From Utricularia gibba (taxonomy: Eukaryota; Streptophyta; Magnoliopsida; Lamiales; Lentibulariaceae): 28,291 bases of DNA. The stretch is taken from contig NEEC01000487.1 in NCBI GenBank assembly GCA_002189035.1, positions 1 to 28,291 on the forward strand, read 5' to 3'. Both the position numbers and the translations under genes were made by a program. Position 1 is the first letter of the stretch; the number at the start of each line of letters is the position of its first letter. Below the pieces are notes generated by a model. That model saw nothing but the letters and a program-made list of their open reading frames with translations. It searched no databases and was not told the origin of the DNA. This document shows, piece after piece, positions 1 through 11,951 of the stretch.

Positions 1-3000
1 TCGTTCTGACCCAAGGTTCGTCTGACTCCTTTGCCACATCGGGTCCTACTCGACGAAAATCGTGCTGCACTTATTGAAGTTAGGATGTCATGAGCACCAA
101 AATGGTTTTCTCAACCGCATGCTTTTATTTGATAAGGCGCTCTCGTGGGGCAACGGTATCGAGCAGGTGGTCGAGTCGAGCTCGGGCCCATAGTCATTTG
201 TGGCTCGGCAAAAAACTTGATGCATTTCTTAACGTTGGGTTTTAATTGGCTGCCTACATGGTTTCTCAAGGAAAAGCTTGTCGTTTTTGGGCGGGTGATG
301 TCGTTGTGAACTTCGTTCTGACCCAAGGTTCGGTCTGACTCCTTTGCCACATCGGGTCTACTCGACGAAAATCGTGATGCACTTATTGAAGTTAGGATGT
401 CATAAGCACCAAAATGGTTTTCTCAACCGCATGCTTTATATCTGAGGAGGCGCTCTCGTGGGGCAACGGTATCGAGAAGGAGGTCGAGTCGAGCTCGGGC
501 CCATAGTCATTTGTAGCTCGGCAAAAAACTTGATGCATTTCTTAACGTTGGGTTTTAATTGGCTGCCTACATGGTTTCTCAAGGAAAAGCTTGTCGTTTT
601 TGGGCGGGTGATGTCGTTGTGAACTTCGTTCTGACCCAAGGTTCCTTTTGCCACATCGGGTCCTACTCGACGAAAATCGTGCTGCACTTATTGAAGTTAG
701 GATGTCATGAGCACCCAAAATGGTTTTCTCAACCGCATGCTTTATATCTGAGGAGGCGCTCTCGTGGGGCAACGGTATCGAGAAGGAGGTCGAGTCGAGC
801 TCGGGCCCATAGTCATTTGTGGCTCGGCAAAAAACTTGATGCATTTCTTAACGTTGGGTTTTAATTGGCTGCCTACATGGTTTCTCAAGGAAAAGCTTGT
901 CGTTTTGGGCGGGTGATGTCGTTGTGAACTTCGTTCTGACCCAAGGTTCGCCACATCGGGTCCTACTCGACGAAATCGTGCTGCACTTATTGAAGTTAGG
1001 ATGTCATGAGCACCCAAAATGGTTTTCTCAACCGCATGCTTTATATTTGAAAGGCGCTCTCGTGGGCAACGGTATCGAGAGGTGGTCGAGTCGAGCTCGG
1101 GCCCATAGTCATTTGTCTCGGCAAAAACTTGATGCATTTCTTAACGTTGGGTTTTAATTGGCTGCCTACATGGTTTCTCAAGGAAAAGCTTGTCGTTTTT
1201 GGGCGGGTGATGTCGTTGTGAACTTCGTTCTGACCCAAGGTTGGTCTGACTCCTTTGCCACATCGGGTCCTACTCGACGAAAATCGTGATGCACTTATTG
1301 AAGTTAGGATGTCATGAGCACCAAAAATGGTTTTCTCAACCGCATGCTTTATATCTGAGGAGCGCTCTCGTGGGGCAACGGTATCGAGAAGGAGGTCGAG
1401 TCGAGCTCGGGCCCATAGTCATTTGTAGCTCGGCAAAAAACTTGATGCATTTCTTAACGTTGGGTTTTAATTGGCTGCCTACATGGTTTCTCAAGGAAAA
1501 GCTTGTCGTTTTGGGCGGGTGATGTCGTTGTGAACTTCGTTCTGACCCAAGGTTCCTTTGCCACATCGGGTCCTACTCGACGAAAATCGTGCTGCACTTA
1601 TTGAAGTTAGGATGTCATGAGCACCCAAAATGGTTTTCTCAACCGCATGCTTTATATCTGAGGAGGCGCTCTCGTGGGGCAACGGTATCGAAAGGAGGTC
1701 GAGTCGAGCTCGGGCCCATAGTCATTTGTGCTCGGCAAAAAACTTGATGCATTTCTTAACGTTGGGTTTTAATTGGCTGCCTACATGGTTTCTCAAGGAA
1801 AAGCTTGTCGTTTTTGGGCGGGTGATGTCGTTGTGAACTTCGTTCTGACCCAAGGTTCACATCGGGTCCTACTCGACGAAATCGTGCTGCACTTATTGAA
1901 GTTAGGATGTCATGAGCACCCAAAATGGTTTTCTCAACCGCATGCTTTATATTTGAGGAGGCGCTCTCGTGGGGCAACGGTATCGAGCAAGGAGGTCGAG
2001 TCGAGCTCGGGCCCATAGTCATTTGTGGCTCGGCAAAAAACTTGATGCATTTCTTAACGTTGGGTTTTAATTGGCTGCCTACATGGTTTTCAAGGAAAAG
2101 CTTGTCGTTTTTGGGCGGGTGATGTCGTTGTGAACTTCGTTCTGACCCAAGGTTCGGTCTGACTCCTTTGCCACATCGGGTCCTACTCGACGAAAATCGT
2201 GATGCACTTATTGAAGTTAGGATGTCATGAGCACCCAAAATGGTTTTCTCAACCGCATGCTTTATATCTGAGGAGGCGCTCTCGTGGGGCAACGGTATCG
2301 AGAAGGAGGTCGAGTCGAGCTCGGGCCCATAGTCATTTGTGGCTCGGCAAAAACTTGATGCATTTCTTAACGTTGGGTTTTAATTGGCTGCCTACATGGT
2401 TTCTCAAGGAAAAGCTTGTCGTTTTTGGGCGGGTGATGTCGTTGTGAACTTCGTTCTGACCCAAGGTTCGGTCTGACTCCTTTGCCACATCGGGTCCTAC
2501 TCGACGAAAATCGTGCTGCACTTATTGAAGTTAGGATGTCATGAGCACCCAAAATGGTTTTCTCAACCGCATGCTTTATATCTGAGGAGGCGCTCTCGTG
2601 GGGCAACGGTATCGAGAAGGAGGTCGAGTCGAGCTCGGGCCCATAGTCATTTGTGGCTCGGCAAAAAACTTGATGCATTTCTTAACGTTGGGTTTTAATT
2701 GGCTGCCTACATGGTTTCTCAAGGAAAAGCTTGTCGTTTTTGGGCGGTGATGTCGTTGTGAACTTCGTTCTGACCCAAGGTTCGGTCTGACTCCTTTGCC
2801 ACATCGGGTCCTACTCGACGAAAATCGTGATGCACTTATTGAAGTTAGGATGTCATAAGCACCCAAAATGGTTTTTCAACCGCATGCTTTATATCTGAGG
2901 AGGCGCTCTCGTGGGCAACGGTATCGAGAGGAGGTCGAGTCGAGCTCGGGCCCATAGTCATTTGTGCTCGGCAAAAAACTTGATGCATTTCTTAACGTTG

Positions 3001-3075
3001 GGTTTTAATTGGCTGCCTACATGGTTTCTCAAGGAAAAGCTTGTCGTTTTTGGGCGGGTGATGTCGTTGTGAACT
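1..3075. repeat. Satellite units 1-10
   Basis: Units start at 1, 313, 626, 931, 1225, 1537, 1840, 2137, 2451 and 2765. Unit 1 is type B (TTTGATAAGG with GCAGGTGG) and unit 2 is type A with ATAAGC, so the window opens with a B-A pair resembling the right-hand part of the array. Units 3, 4, 6 and 7 lack the GGTCTGACTC spacer after GGTTC. Unit 4 is short (294 bases) with several small losses, including the linked-variant site (TTTGAAAGG). Units 8 and 9, 314 bases each, are nearly full-length neighbours. All but unit 4 have GTGGGGCAAC or a one-base loss of it, and all have GGGCCCATAG. Confidence 0.93.
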
Positions 3076-6000
3076 TCGTTCTGACCCAAGGTTCCTTTGC
3101 CACATCGGGTCCTACTCGACGAAAATCGTGCTGCACTTATTGAAGTTAGGATGTCATGAGCACCCAAAATGGTTTTCTCAACCGCATGCTTTATATCTGA
3201 GGAGGCGCTCTCGTGGGGCAACGGTATCGAGAAGGAGGTCGAGTCGAGCTCGGGCCCATAGTCATTTGTGGCTCGGCAAAAAAACTTGATGCATTTCTTA
3301 ACGTTGGGTTTTAATTGGCTGCCTACATGGTTTCTCAAGGAAAAGCTTGTCGTTTTTGGGCGGGTGATGTCGTTGTGAACTTCGTTCTGACCCAAGGTTC
3401 GGTCTGACTCCTTTGCCACATCGGGTCCTACTCGACGAAAATCGTGCTGCACTTATTGAAGTTAGGATGTCATGCACCCAAAATGGTTTTCTCAACCGCA
3501 TGCTTTATATCTGATAAGGCGCTCTCGTGGGGCAACGGTATCGAGAGGAGGTCGAGTCGAGCTCGGGCCCATAGTCATTTGTAGCTCGGCAAAAAACTTG
3601 ATGCATTTCTTAACGTTGGGTTTTAATTGGCTGCCTACATGGTTTCTCAAGGAAAAGCTTGTCGTTTTTGGGCGGGTGATGTCGTTGTGAACTTCGTTCT
3701 GACCCAAGGTTCGGTCTGACTCCTTTGCCACATCGGGTCCTACTCGACGAAAATCGTGATGCACTTATTGAAGTTAGGATGTCATAAGCACCCAAAATGG
3801 TTTTCTCAACCGCATGCTTTATATCTGAGGAGGCGCTCTCGTGGGGCAACGGTATCGAGAAGGAGGTCGAGTCGAGCTCGGGCCCATAGTCATTTGTGTC
3901 GGCAAAAAAACTTGATGCATTTCTTAACGTTGGGTTTTAATTGGCTGCCTACATGGTTTCTCAAGGAAAAGCTTGTCGTTTTTGGGCGGGTGATGTCGTT
4001 GTGAACTTCGTTCTGACCCAAGGTTCGGTCTGACTCCTTTGCCACATCGGGTCCTACTCGACGAAAATCGTGCTGCACTTATTGAAGTTAGGATGTCATG
4101 AGCACCAAAATGGTTTTCTCAACCGCATGCTTTATATCTGAGGAGGCGCTCTCGTGGGGCAACGGTATCGAGAAGGAGGTCGAGTCGAGCTCGGGCCCAT
4201 AGTCATTTGTGGCTCGGCAAAAAACTTGATGCATTTCTTAACGTTGGTTTTAATTGGCTGCCTACATGGTTTCTCAAGGAAAAGCTTGTCGTTTTTGGGC
4301 GGTGATGTCGTTGTGAACTTCGTTCTGACCCAAGGTTCGGTCTGACTCCTTTGCCACATCGGGTCCTACTCGACGAAAATCGTGATGCACTTATTGAAGT
4401 TAGGATGTCATGAGCACCCAAAATGGTTTTCTCAACCGCATGCTTTATATCTGAGGAGGCGCTCTCGTGGGGCAACGGTATCGAGAAGGAGGTCGAGTCG
4501 AGCTCGGGCCCATAGTCATTTGTAGCTCGGCAAAAAACTTGATGCATTTCTTAACGTTGGGTTTTAATTGGCTGCCTACATGGTTTCTCAAGGAAAAGCT
4601 TGTCGTTTTTGGGCGGGTGATGTCGTTGTGAACTTCGTTCTGACCCAAGGTTCCTTTGCCCATCGGGTCCTACTCGACGAAAATCGTGCTGCACTTATTG
4701 AAGTTAGGATGTCATGAGCACCAAAATGGTTTTCTCAACCGCATGCTTTATATCTGAGGAGGCGCTCTCGTGGGCAACGGTATCGAGAAGGAGGTCGAGT
4801 CGAGCTCGGGCCCATAGTCATTTGTGGCTCGGCAAAAAACTTGATGCATTTCTTAACGTTGGGTTTTAATTGGCTGCCTACATGGTTTCTCAAGGAAAAG
4901 CTTGTCGTTTTTGGCGGGTGATGTCGTTGTGAACTTCGTTCTGACCCAAGGTTCCTTTTGCCACATCGGGTCCTACTCGACGAAAATCGTGCTGCACTTA
5001 TTGAAGTTAGGATGTCATGAGCACCCAAAATGGTTTTCTCAACCGCATGCTTTATATCTGAGGAGGCGCTCTCGTGGGGCAACGGTATCGAGAAGGAGGT
5101 CGAGTCGAGCTCGGGCCCATAGTCATTTGTAGCTCGGCAAAAAACTTGATGCATTTCTTAACGTTGGGTTTTAATTGGCTGCCTACATGGTTTCTCAAGG
5201 AAAAGCTTGTCGTTTTTGGGCGGGTGATGTCGTTGTGAACTTCGTTCTGACCCAAGGTTCTTTGCCACATCGGTCCTACTCGACGAAAATCGTGATGCAC
5301 TTATTGAAGTTAGGATGTCATGAGCACCCAAAATGGTTTTCTCAACCGCATGCTTTATATTGAGGAGGCGCTCTCGTGGGCAACGGTATCGAGAAGGAGG
5401 TCGAGTCGAGCTCGGGCCCATAGTCATTTGTGGCTCGGCAAAAAACTTGATGCATTTCTTAACGTTGGGTTTTAATTGGCTGCCTACATGGTTTCTCAAG
5501 GAAAAGCTTGTCGTTTTTGGGCGGGTGATGTCGTTGTGAACTTCGTTCTGACCCAAGGTTCCTTTGCCACATCGGGTCCTACTCGACGAAAATCGTGATG
5601 CACTTATTGAAGTTAGGATGTCATGAGCACCCAAAATGGTTTTCTCAACCGCATGCTTTATATCTGAGGAGGCGCTCTCGTGGGGCAACGGTATCGAGAG
5701 GAGGTCGAGTCGAGCTCGGCCCATAGTCATTTGTGGCTCGGCAAAAAACTTGATGCATTTCTTAACGTTGGGTTTTAATTGGCTGCCTACATGGTTTCTC
5801 AAGGAAAAGCTTGTCGTTTTTGGGCGGGTGATGTCGTTGTGAACTTCGTTCTGACCCAAGGTTCGGTCTGACTCCTTTGCCACATCGGGTCCTACTCGAC
5901 GAAAATCGTGCTGCACTTATTGAAGTTAGGATGTCATGAGCACCCAAAATGGTTTTCTCAACCGCATGCTTTATATTGAGGAGGCGCTCTCGTGGGGCAA

Positions 6001-6158
6001 CGGTATCGAGCAGGAGGTCGAGTCGAGCTCGGGCCCATAGTCATTTGTGGCTCGGCAAAAAACTTGATGCATTTCTTAACGTTGGGTTTTAATTGGCTGC
6101 CTACATGGTTTCTCAAGGAAAAGCTTGTCGTTTTTGGCGGGTGATGTCGTTGTGAACT
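3076..6158. repeat. Satellite units 11-20
   Basis: Units start at 3076, 3382, 3694, 4008, 4320, 4635, 4936, 5242, 5543 and 5846. Unit 12 is a mosaic: it has type-A CTG joined to type-B ATAAGG at the first diagnostic site, and it has lost two bases at the G/A diagnostic position before GCACCC. Unit 15 is 315 bases, the maximum seen in the window. Units 16-19 form a run of four neighbours that all lack the 10-base spacer (301, 306, 301 and 303 bases). Unit 20 has the intermediate GCAGGAGG form. The 252-codon minus-strand open frame at 5158-5916 lies here and is a repeat by-product. Confidence 0.93.
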
Positions 6159-9100
6159 TCGTTCTGACCCAAGGTTCGGTCTGACTCCTTTGCCACATCG
6201 GGTCCTACTCGACGAAAATCGTGCTGCACTTATTGAAGTTAGGATGTCATGAGCACCCAAAATGGTTTTCTCAACCGCATGCTTTATATCTGAGGAGGCG
6301 CTCTCGTGGGGCAACGGTATCGAGAAGGAGGTCGAGTCGAGCTCGGGCCCATAGTCATTTGTGCTCGGCAAAAAACTTGATGCATTTCTTAACGTTGGGT
6401 TTTAATTGGCTGCCTACATGGTTTCTCAAGGAAAAGCTTGTCGTTTTTGGGCGGGTGATGTCGTTGTGAACTTCGTTCTGACCCAAGGTTCCTTTGCCAC
6501 ATCGGGTCCTACTCGACGAAAATCGTGATGCACTTATTGAAGTTAGGATGTCATGAGCACCCAAAATGGTTTTCTCAACCGCATGCTTTATATCTGAGGA
6601 GGCGCTCTCGTGGGGCAACGGTATCGAGAAGGAGGTCGAGTCGAGCTCGGGCCCATAGTCATTTGTGCTCGGCAAAAAACTTGATGCATTTCTTAACGTT
6701 GGGTTTTAATTGGCTGCCTACATGGTTTCTCAAGGAAAAGCTTGTCGTTTTTGGCGGTGATGTCGTTGTGAACTTCGTTCTGACCCAAGGTTCCTTTGCC
6801 ACATCGGGTCCTACTCGACGAAAATCGTGATGCACTTATTGAAGTTAGGATGTCATGAGCACCCAAAATGGTTTTCTCAACCGCATGCTTTATATTGAGG
6901 AGGCGCTCTCGTGGGGCAACGGTATCGAGAAGGAGGTCGAGTCGAGCTCGGGCCATAGTCATTTGTGGCTCGGCAAAAAACTTGATGCATTTCTTAACGT
7001 TGGGTTTTAATTGGCTGCCTACATGGTTTCTCAAGGAAAAGCTTGTCGTTTTTGGGGGTGATGTCGTTGTGAACTTCGTTCTGACCCAAGGTTCCTTTGC
7101 CACATCGGGTCCTACTCGACGAAAATCGTGCTGCACTTATTGAAGTTAGGATGTCATGAGCACCCAAAATGGTTTTCTCAACCGCATGCTTTATATCTGA
7201 GGAGGCGCTCTCGTGGGGCAACGGTATCGAGAAGGAGGTCGAGTCGAGCTCGGGCCCATAGTCATTTGTGCTCGGCAAAAAACTTGATGCATTTCTTAAC
7301 GTTGGGTTTTAATTGGCTGCCTACATGGTTTCTCAAGGAAAAGCTTGTCGTTTTTGGGCGGGTGATGTCGTTGTGAACTTCGTTCTGACCCAAGGTTCCT
7401 TTGCCACATCGGGTCCTACTCGACGAAAATCGTGCTGCACTTATTGAAGTTAGGATGTCATGAGCACCCAAAATGGTTTTCTCAACCGCATGCTTTATAT
7501 CTGAGGAGGCGCTCTCGTGGGGCAACGGTATCGAGAAGGAGGTCGAGTCGAGCTCGGGCCCATAGTCATTTGTGCTCGGCAAAAAACTTGATGCATTTCT
7601 TAACGTTGGGTTTTAATTGGCTGCCTACATGGTTTCTCAAGGAAAAGCTTGTCGTTTTTGGGCGGGTGATGTCGTTGTGAACTTCGTTCTGACCCAAGGT
7701 TCGGTCTGACTCCTTTGCCATCGGGTCCTACTCGACGAAAATCGTGCTGCACTTATTGAAGTTAGGATGTCATGAGCACCCAAAATGGTTTTCTCAACCG
7801 CATGCTTTATATTGATAAGGCGCTCTCGTGGGGCAACGGTATCGAGCAGGAGGTCGAGTCGAGCTCGGGCCCATAGTCATTTGTGGCTCGGCAAAAAACT
7901 TGATGCATTTCTTAACGTTGGGTTTTAATTGGCTGCCTACATGGTTTCTCAAGGAAAAGCTTGTCGTTTTTGGGCGGTGATGTCGTTGTGAACTTCGTTC
8001 TGACCCAAGGTTCCTTTGCCACATCGGGTCCTACTCGACGAAAATCGTGATGCACTTATTGAAGTTAGGATGTCATAAGCACCCAAAATGGTTTTCTCAA
8101 CCGCATGCTTTATATTGAGGAGGCGCTCTCGTGGGGCAACGGTATCGAGAAGGAGGTCGAGTCGAGCTCGGGCCCATAGTCATTTGTAGCTCGGCAAAAA
8201 ACTTGATGCATTTCTTAACGTTGGTTTTAATTGGCTGCCTACATGGTTTCTCAAGGAAAAGCTTGTCGTTTTTGGGCGGTGATGTCGTTGTGAACTTCGT
8301 TCTGACCCAAGGTTCGGTCTGACTCCTTTGCCACATCGGGTCCTACTCGACGAAAATCGTGCTGCACTTATTGAAGTTAGGATGTCATGAGCACCCAAAA
8401 TGGTTTTCTCAACCGCATGCTTTATATCTGAGGAGGCGCTCTCGTGGGGCAACGGTATCGAGAAGGAGGTCGAGTCGAGCTCGGGCCCATAGTCATTTGT
8501 GGCTCGGCAAAAAACTTGATGCATTTCTTAACGTTGGGTTTTAATTGGCTGCCTACATGGTTTCTCAAGGAAAAGCTTGTCGTTTTTGGGCGGTGATGTC
8601 GTTGTGAACTTCGTTCTGACCCAAGGTTCGGTCTGACTCTTTGCCACATCGGGTCCTACTCGACGAAAATCGTGATGCACTTATTGAAGTTAGGATGTCA
8701 TAAGCACCCAAAATGGTTTTCTCAACCGCATGCTTTATATCTGAGGAGGCTCTCGTGGGGCAACGGTATCGAGAAGGAGGTCGAGTCGAGCTCGGGCCCA
8801 TAGTCATTTGTAGCTCGGCAAAAAACTTGATGCATTTCTTAACGTTGGGTTTTAATTGGCTGCCTACATGGTTTCTCAAGGAAAAGCTTGTCGTTTTTGG
8901 GCGGGTGATGTCGTTGTGAACTTCGTTCTGACCCAAGGTTCCTTTGCCACATCGGGTCCTACTCGACGAAAATCGTGCTGCACTTATTGAAGTTAGGATG
9001 TCATGAGCACCCAAAATGGTTTTCTCAACCGCATGCTTTATATCTGAGGAGGCGCTCTCGTGGGGCAACGGTATCGAGAAAGGAGGTCGAGTCGAGCTCG

Positions 9101-9228
9101 GGCCCATAGTCATTTGTGGCTCGGCAAAAAACTTGATGCATTTCTTAACGTTGGGTTTTAATTGGCTGCCTACATGGTTTCTCAAGGAAAAGCTTGTCGT
9201 TTTTGGGCGGGTGATGTCGTTGTGAACT
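6159..9228. repeat. Satellite units 21-30
   Basis: Units start at 6159, 6473, 6775, 7076, 7380, 7684, 7995, 8297, 8611 and 8923. Units 22-25 all lack the 10-base spacer. Units 21, 22, 24 and 25 share the GTGCTCGG form, which has lost the A/G diagnostic base. Unit 26 is a B-like mosaic with TTGATAAGG but GCAGGAGG. Units 27 and 29 carry ATAAGC, GAAGGAGG and GTAGCTCGG, the most complete type-A combination, and alternate with C/G-type units 28 and 30. Unit 29 has also lost two bases in GGAGGCGCTC. Confidence 0.93.
7076..7683. repeat. Two adjacent identical 304-bp units (24 and 25)
   Basis: Units 7076-7379 and 7380-7683 read identically base by base over all 304 positions. They share the missing 10-base spacer and the GTGCTCGG deletion. 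Unit 22 (6473-6774) differs from them only by the C/A change in GTGCTGCAC and two single G losses in TTGGGCGGGTG. Typical neighbours differ at several positions. A recent local duplication by unequal exchange explains this, but assembly collapse or expansion of one read could look the same. A base count of unit 24 gives A 66, C 65, G 82, T 91, with 18 CpG. Confidence 0.85.
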
Positions 9229-11081
9229 TCGTTCTGACCCAAGGTTCGCCACATCGGGTCCTACTCGACGAAAATCGTGCTGCACTTATTGAAGTTAGGA
9301 TGTCATGAGCACCCAAAATGGTTTTCTCAACCGCATGCTTTATATCTGAGGAGGCGCTCTCGTGGGCAACGGTATCGAGAGGAGGTCGAGTCGAGCTCGG
9401 GCCCATAGTCATTTGTGCTCGGCAAAAAACTTGATGCATTTCTTAACGTTGGGTTTTAATTGGCTGCCTACATGGTTTCTCAAGGAAAAGCTTGTCGTTT
9501 TTGGGCGGGTGATGTCGTTGTGAACTTCGTTCTGACCCAAGGTTCGGTCTGACTCCTTTGCCACATCGGGTCCTACTCGACGAAAATCGTGCTGCACTTA
9601 TTGAAGTTAGGATGTCATGAGCACCCAAAATGGTTTTCTCAACCGCATGCTTTATATCTGAGGAGGCGCTCTCGTGGGGCAACGGTATCGAGAAGGAGGT
9701 CGAGTCGAGCTCGGGCCCATAGTCATTTGTCTCGGCAAAAAACTTGATGCATTTCTTAACGTTGGGTTTTAATTGGCTGCCTACATGGTTTCTCAAGGAA
9801 AAGCTTGTCGTTTTTGGGCGGTGATGTCGTTGTGAACTTCGTTCTGACCCAAGGTTCGGTCTGACTCCTTTGCCACATCGGGTCCTACTCGACGAAAATC
9901 GTGATGCACTTATTGAAGTTAGGATGTCATAAGCACCCAAAATGGTTTTCTCAACCGCATGCTTTATATCTGAGGAGGCGCTCTCGTGGGGCAACGGTAT
10001 CGAGAAGGAGGTCGAGTCGAGCTCGGGCCCATAGTCATTTGTGCTCGGCAAAAAACTTGATGCATTTCTTAACGTTGGGTTTTAATTGGCTGCCTACATG
10101 GTTTCTCAAGGAAAAGCTTGTCGTTTTTGGGCGGGTGATGTCGTTGTGAACTTCGTTCTGACCCAAGGTTCGTGACTCCTTTGCCACATCGGGTCCTACT
10201 CGACGAAATCGTGCTGCACTTATTGAAGTTAGGATGTCATGAGCACCCAAAATGGTTTTCTCAACCGCATGCTTTATATTGATAAGGCGCTCTCGTGGGG
10301 CAACGGTATCGAGCAGGTGGTCGAGTCGAGCTCGGGCCCATAGTCATTTGTGCTCGGCAAAAAACTTGATGCATTTCTTAACGTTGGGTTTTAATTGGCT
10401 GCCTACATGGTTTCTCAAGGAAAAGCTTGTCGTTTTTGGGCGGTGATGTCGTTGTGAACTTCGTTCTGACCCAAGGTTCTGACTCCTTTGCCACATCGGG
10501 TCCTACTCGACGAAAATCGTGATGCACTTATTGAAGTTAGGATGTCATAAGCACCCAAAATGGTTTTCTCAACCGCATGCTTTATATCTGAGGAGGCGCT
10601 CTCGTGGGGCAACGGTATCGAGAAGGAGGTCGAGTCGAGCTCGGGCCCATAGTCATTTGTGCTCGGCAAAAAACTTGATGCATTTCTTAACGTTGGGTTT
10701 TAATTGGCTGCCTACATGGTTTCTCAAGGAAAAGCTTGTCGTTTTTGGGCGGGTGATGTCGTTGTGAACTTCGTTCTGACCCAAGGTTCGGTCTGACTCC
10801 TTTGCCACATCGGGTCCTACTCGACGAAATCGTGCTGCACTTATTGAAGTTAGGATGTCATGAGCACCCAAAATGGTTTTCTCAACCGCATGCTTTATAT
10901 TTGAGGAGGCGCTCTCGTGGGGCAACGGTATCGAGAGGAGGTCGAGTCGAGCTCGGCCCATAGTCATTTGTGGCTCGGCAAAAAACTTGATGCATTTCTT
11001 AACGTTGGTTTTAATTGGCTGCCTACATGGTTTCTCAAGGAAAAGCTTGTCGTTTTTGGGCGGGTGATGTCGTTGTGAACT
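9229..11081. repeat. Satellite units 31-36
   Basis: Units start at 9229, 9527, 9839, 10153, 10461 and 10771. Units 33-36 read as type A (ATAAGC, CTGAGGAGG, GAAGGAGG), type B (TTGATAAGG, GCAGGTGG), type A, then a TTTGAGGAGG unit. This is a short stretch of two-unit alternation in the otherwise weakly ordered left part of the array. Unit 31 (298 bases) lacks more of the spacer than usual, going straight from GGTTC to GCCAC. Units 34 and 35 have partial spacers (CGTGACTCC and CTGACTCC). Confidence 0.92.
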
Positions 11082-11951
11082 TCGTTCTGACCCAAGGTTC
11101 GGTCTGACTCCTTTGCCACATCGGGTCCTACTCGACGAAAATCGTGCTGCACTTGTCATGAGCACCCAAAATGGTTTTCTCAACCGCATGCTTTATATCT
11201 GAGGAGGCTCTCGTGGGGCAACGGTATCGAGAGGTGGTCGAAGAGCTCGGGATAGTTTTGTCGGCAAAACTTGATGCATTTCTTAACGTTGGGTTTTAAT
11301 TGGCTGCGGTTGGAAAAGCTTGTCGTTTTTGGGCGGGTGATGTCGTTGTGAACTTCGTTCTGACCCAAGGTTCGGTCTGACTCCTTTGCCACATCGGGTC
11401 CTACTCGACGAAATCGTGCTGCACTTATTGAAGTTAGGATGTCATGAGCACCCAAAATGGTTTTCTCAACCGCATGCTTTATATTCGCTCTCGTGGGGCA
11501 ACGGTATCGAGAGGAGGTCGAGTCGAGCTCGGGCCCATAGTCATTTGTAGCTCGGCAAAAAACTTGATGCATTTCTTAACGTTGGGTTTTAATTGGCTGC
11601 CTACATGGTTTCTCAAGGAAAAGCTTGTCGTTTTTGGGCGGGTGATGTCGTTGTGAACTTCGTTCTGACCCAAGGTTCCTTTGCCACATCGGGTCCTACT
11701 CGACGAAAATCGTGCTGCACTTATTGAAGTTAGGATGTCATCCCAAAATGGTTTTCTCAACCGCATGCTTTATATCTCGCTCTCGTGGGGCAACGGTATC
11801 GAGAAGGAGGTCGAGTCGAGCTCGGGCCCATAGTCATTTGTGCTCGGCAAAAAACTTGATGCATTTCTTAACGTTGGGTTTTAATTGGCTGCCTACATGG
11901 TTTCTCAAGGAAAAGCTTGTCGTTTTTGGGCGGGTGATGTCGTTGTGAACT
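11082..11951. repeat. Satellite units 37-39, most degraded copies in the window
   Basis: Units start at 11082, 11355 and 11660, with lengths 273, 305 and 292. Unit 37 is the shortest in the window. It has lost about 14 bases (CACTTGTCAT replaces the ATTGAAGTTAGGAT-containing form), several stretches between GAGGTGG and CAAAACTTG, and about 12 bases around GGCTGCGGTTGGAAAAG, where CTACATGGTTTCTCAA should be. Units 38 and 39 have both lost the first diagnostic segment, giving TATATTCGCTCTCG and TATATCTCGCTCTCG. Unit 39 also goes directly from GTCAT to CCCAAAATGG, without GAGCA. Landmarks on both sides remain in register, so these are internal losses, not an insertion or a break in the array. 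Confidence 0.9.

Noticed and set aside
313-345. RNA polymerase III B-box-like GGTTCGGTCT, possible tRNA or SINE origin
   Set aside because: It matches only the first part of a B box. No A box at a plausible distance or tRNA cloverleaf is visible, and the spacer deletion removes it in many units.
559-864. Plus-strand open frames of about 60-120 codons recurring in most units
   Set aside because: They recur in many units, with frames changing from unit to unit according to deletions. They show no conserved protein, no codon bias and no signs of selection, so they are chance frames in a repeat.
5158-5916. Minus-strand open reading frame of about 252 codons
   Set aside because: It runs through several satellite units and switches between different antisense phases wherever a unit has lost bases, so the same DNA is read in unrelated frames. 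Its ends are set by repeat stops (CTTTATAT and TTAACG read on the minus strand). Indels between units ignore the triplet frame, and no domain or start context is visible.
8565-10051. Minus-strand open frames of about 229 and 202 codons (8565-9254 and 9443-10051)
   Set aside because: They have the same cause as above: antisense phases of the repeat happen to lack stops for most of a unit, and unit lengths divisible by three, or compensating losses, extend them. The translations are concatenations of the same repeat-derived peptides.
11082-11354. Break in the array or insertion of foreign sequence
   Set aside because: All remaining bases of this 273-base unit align to the satellite in order. 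The anomaly is missing bases only.
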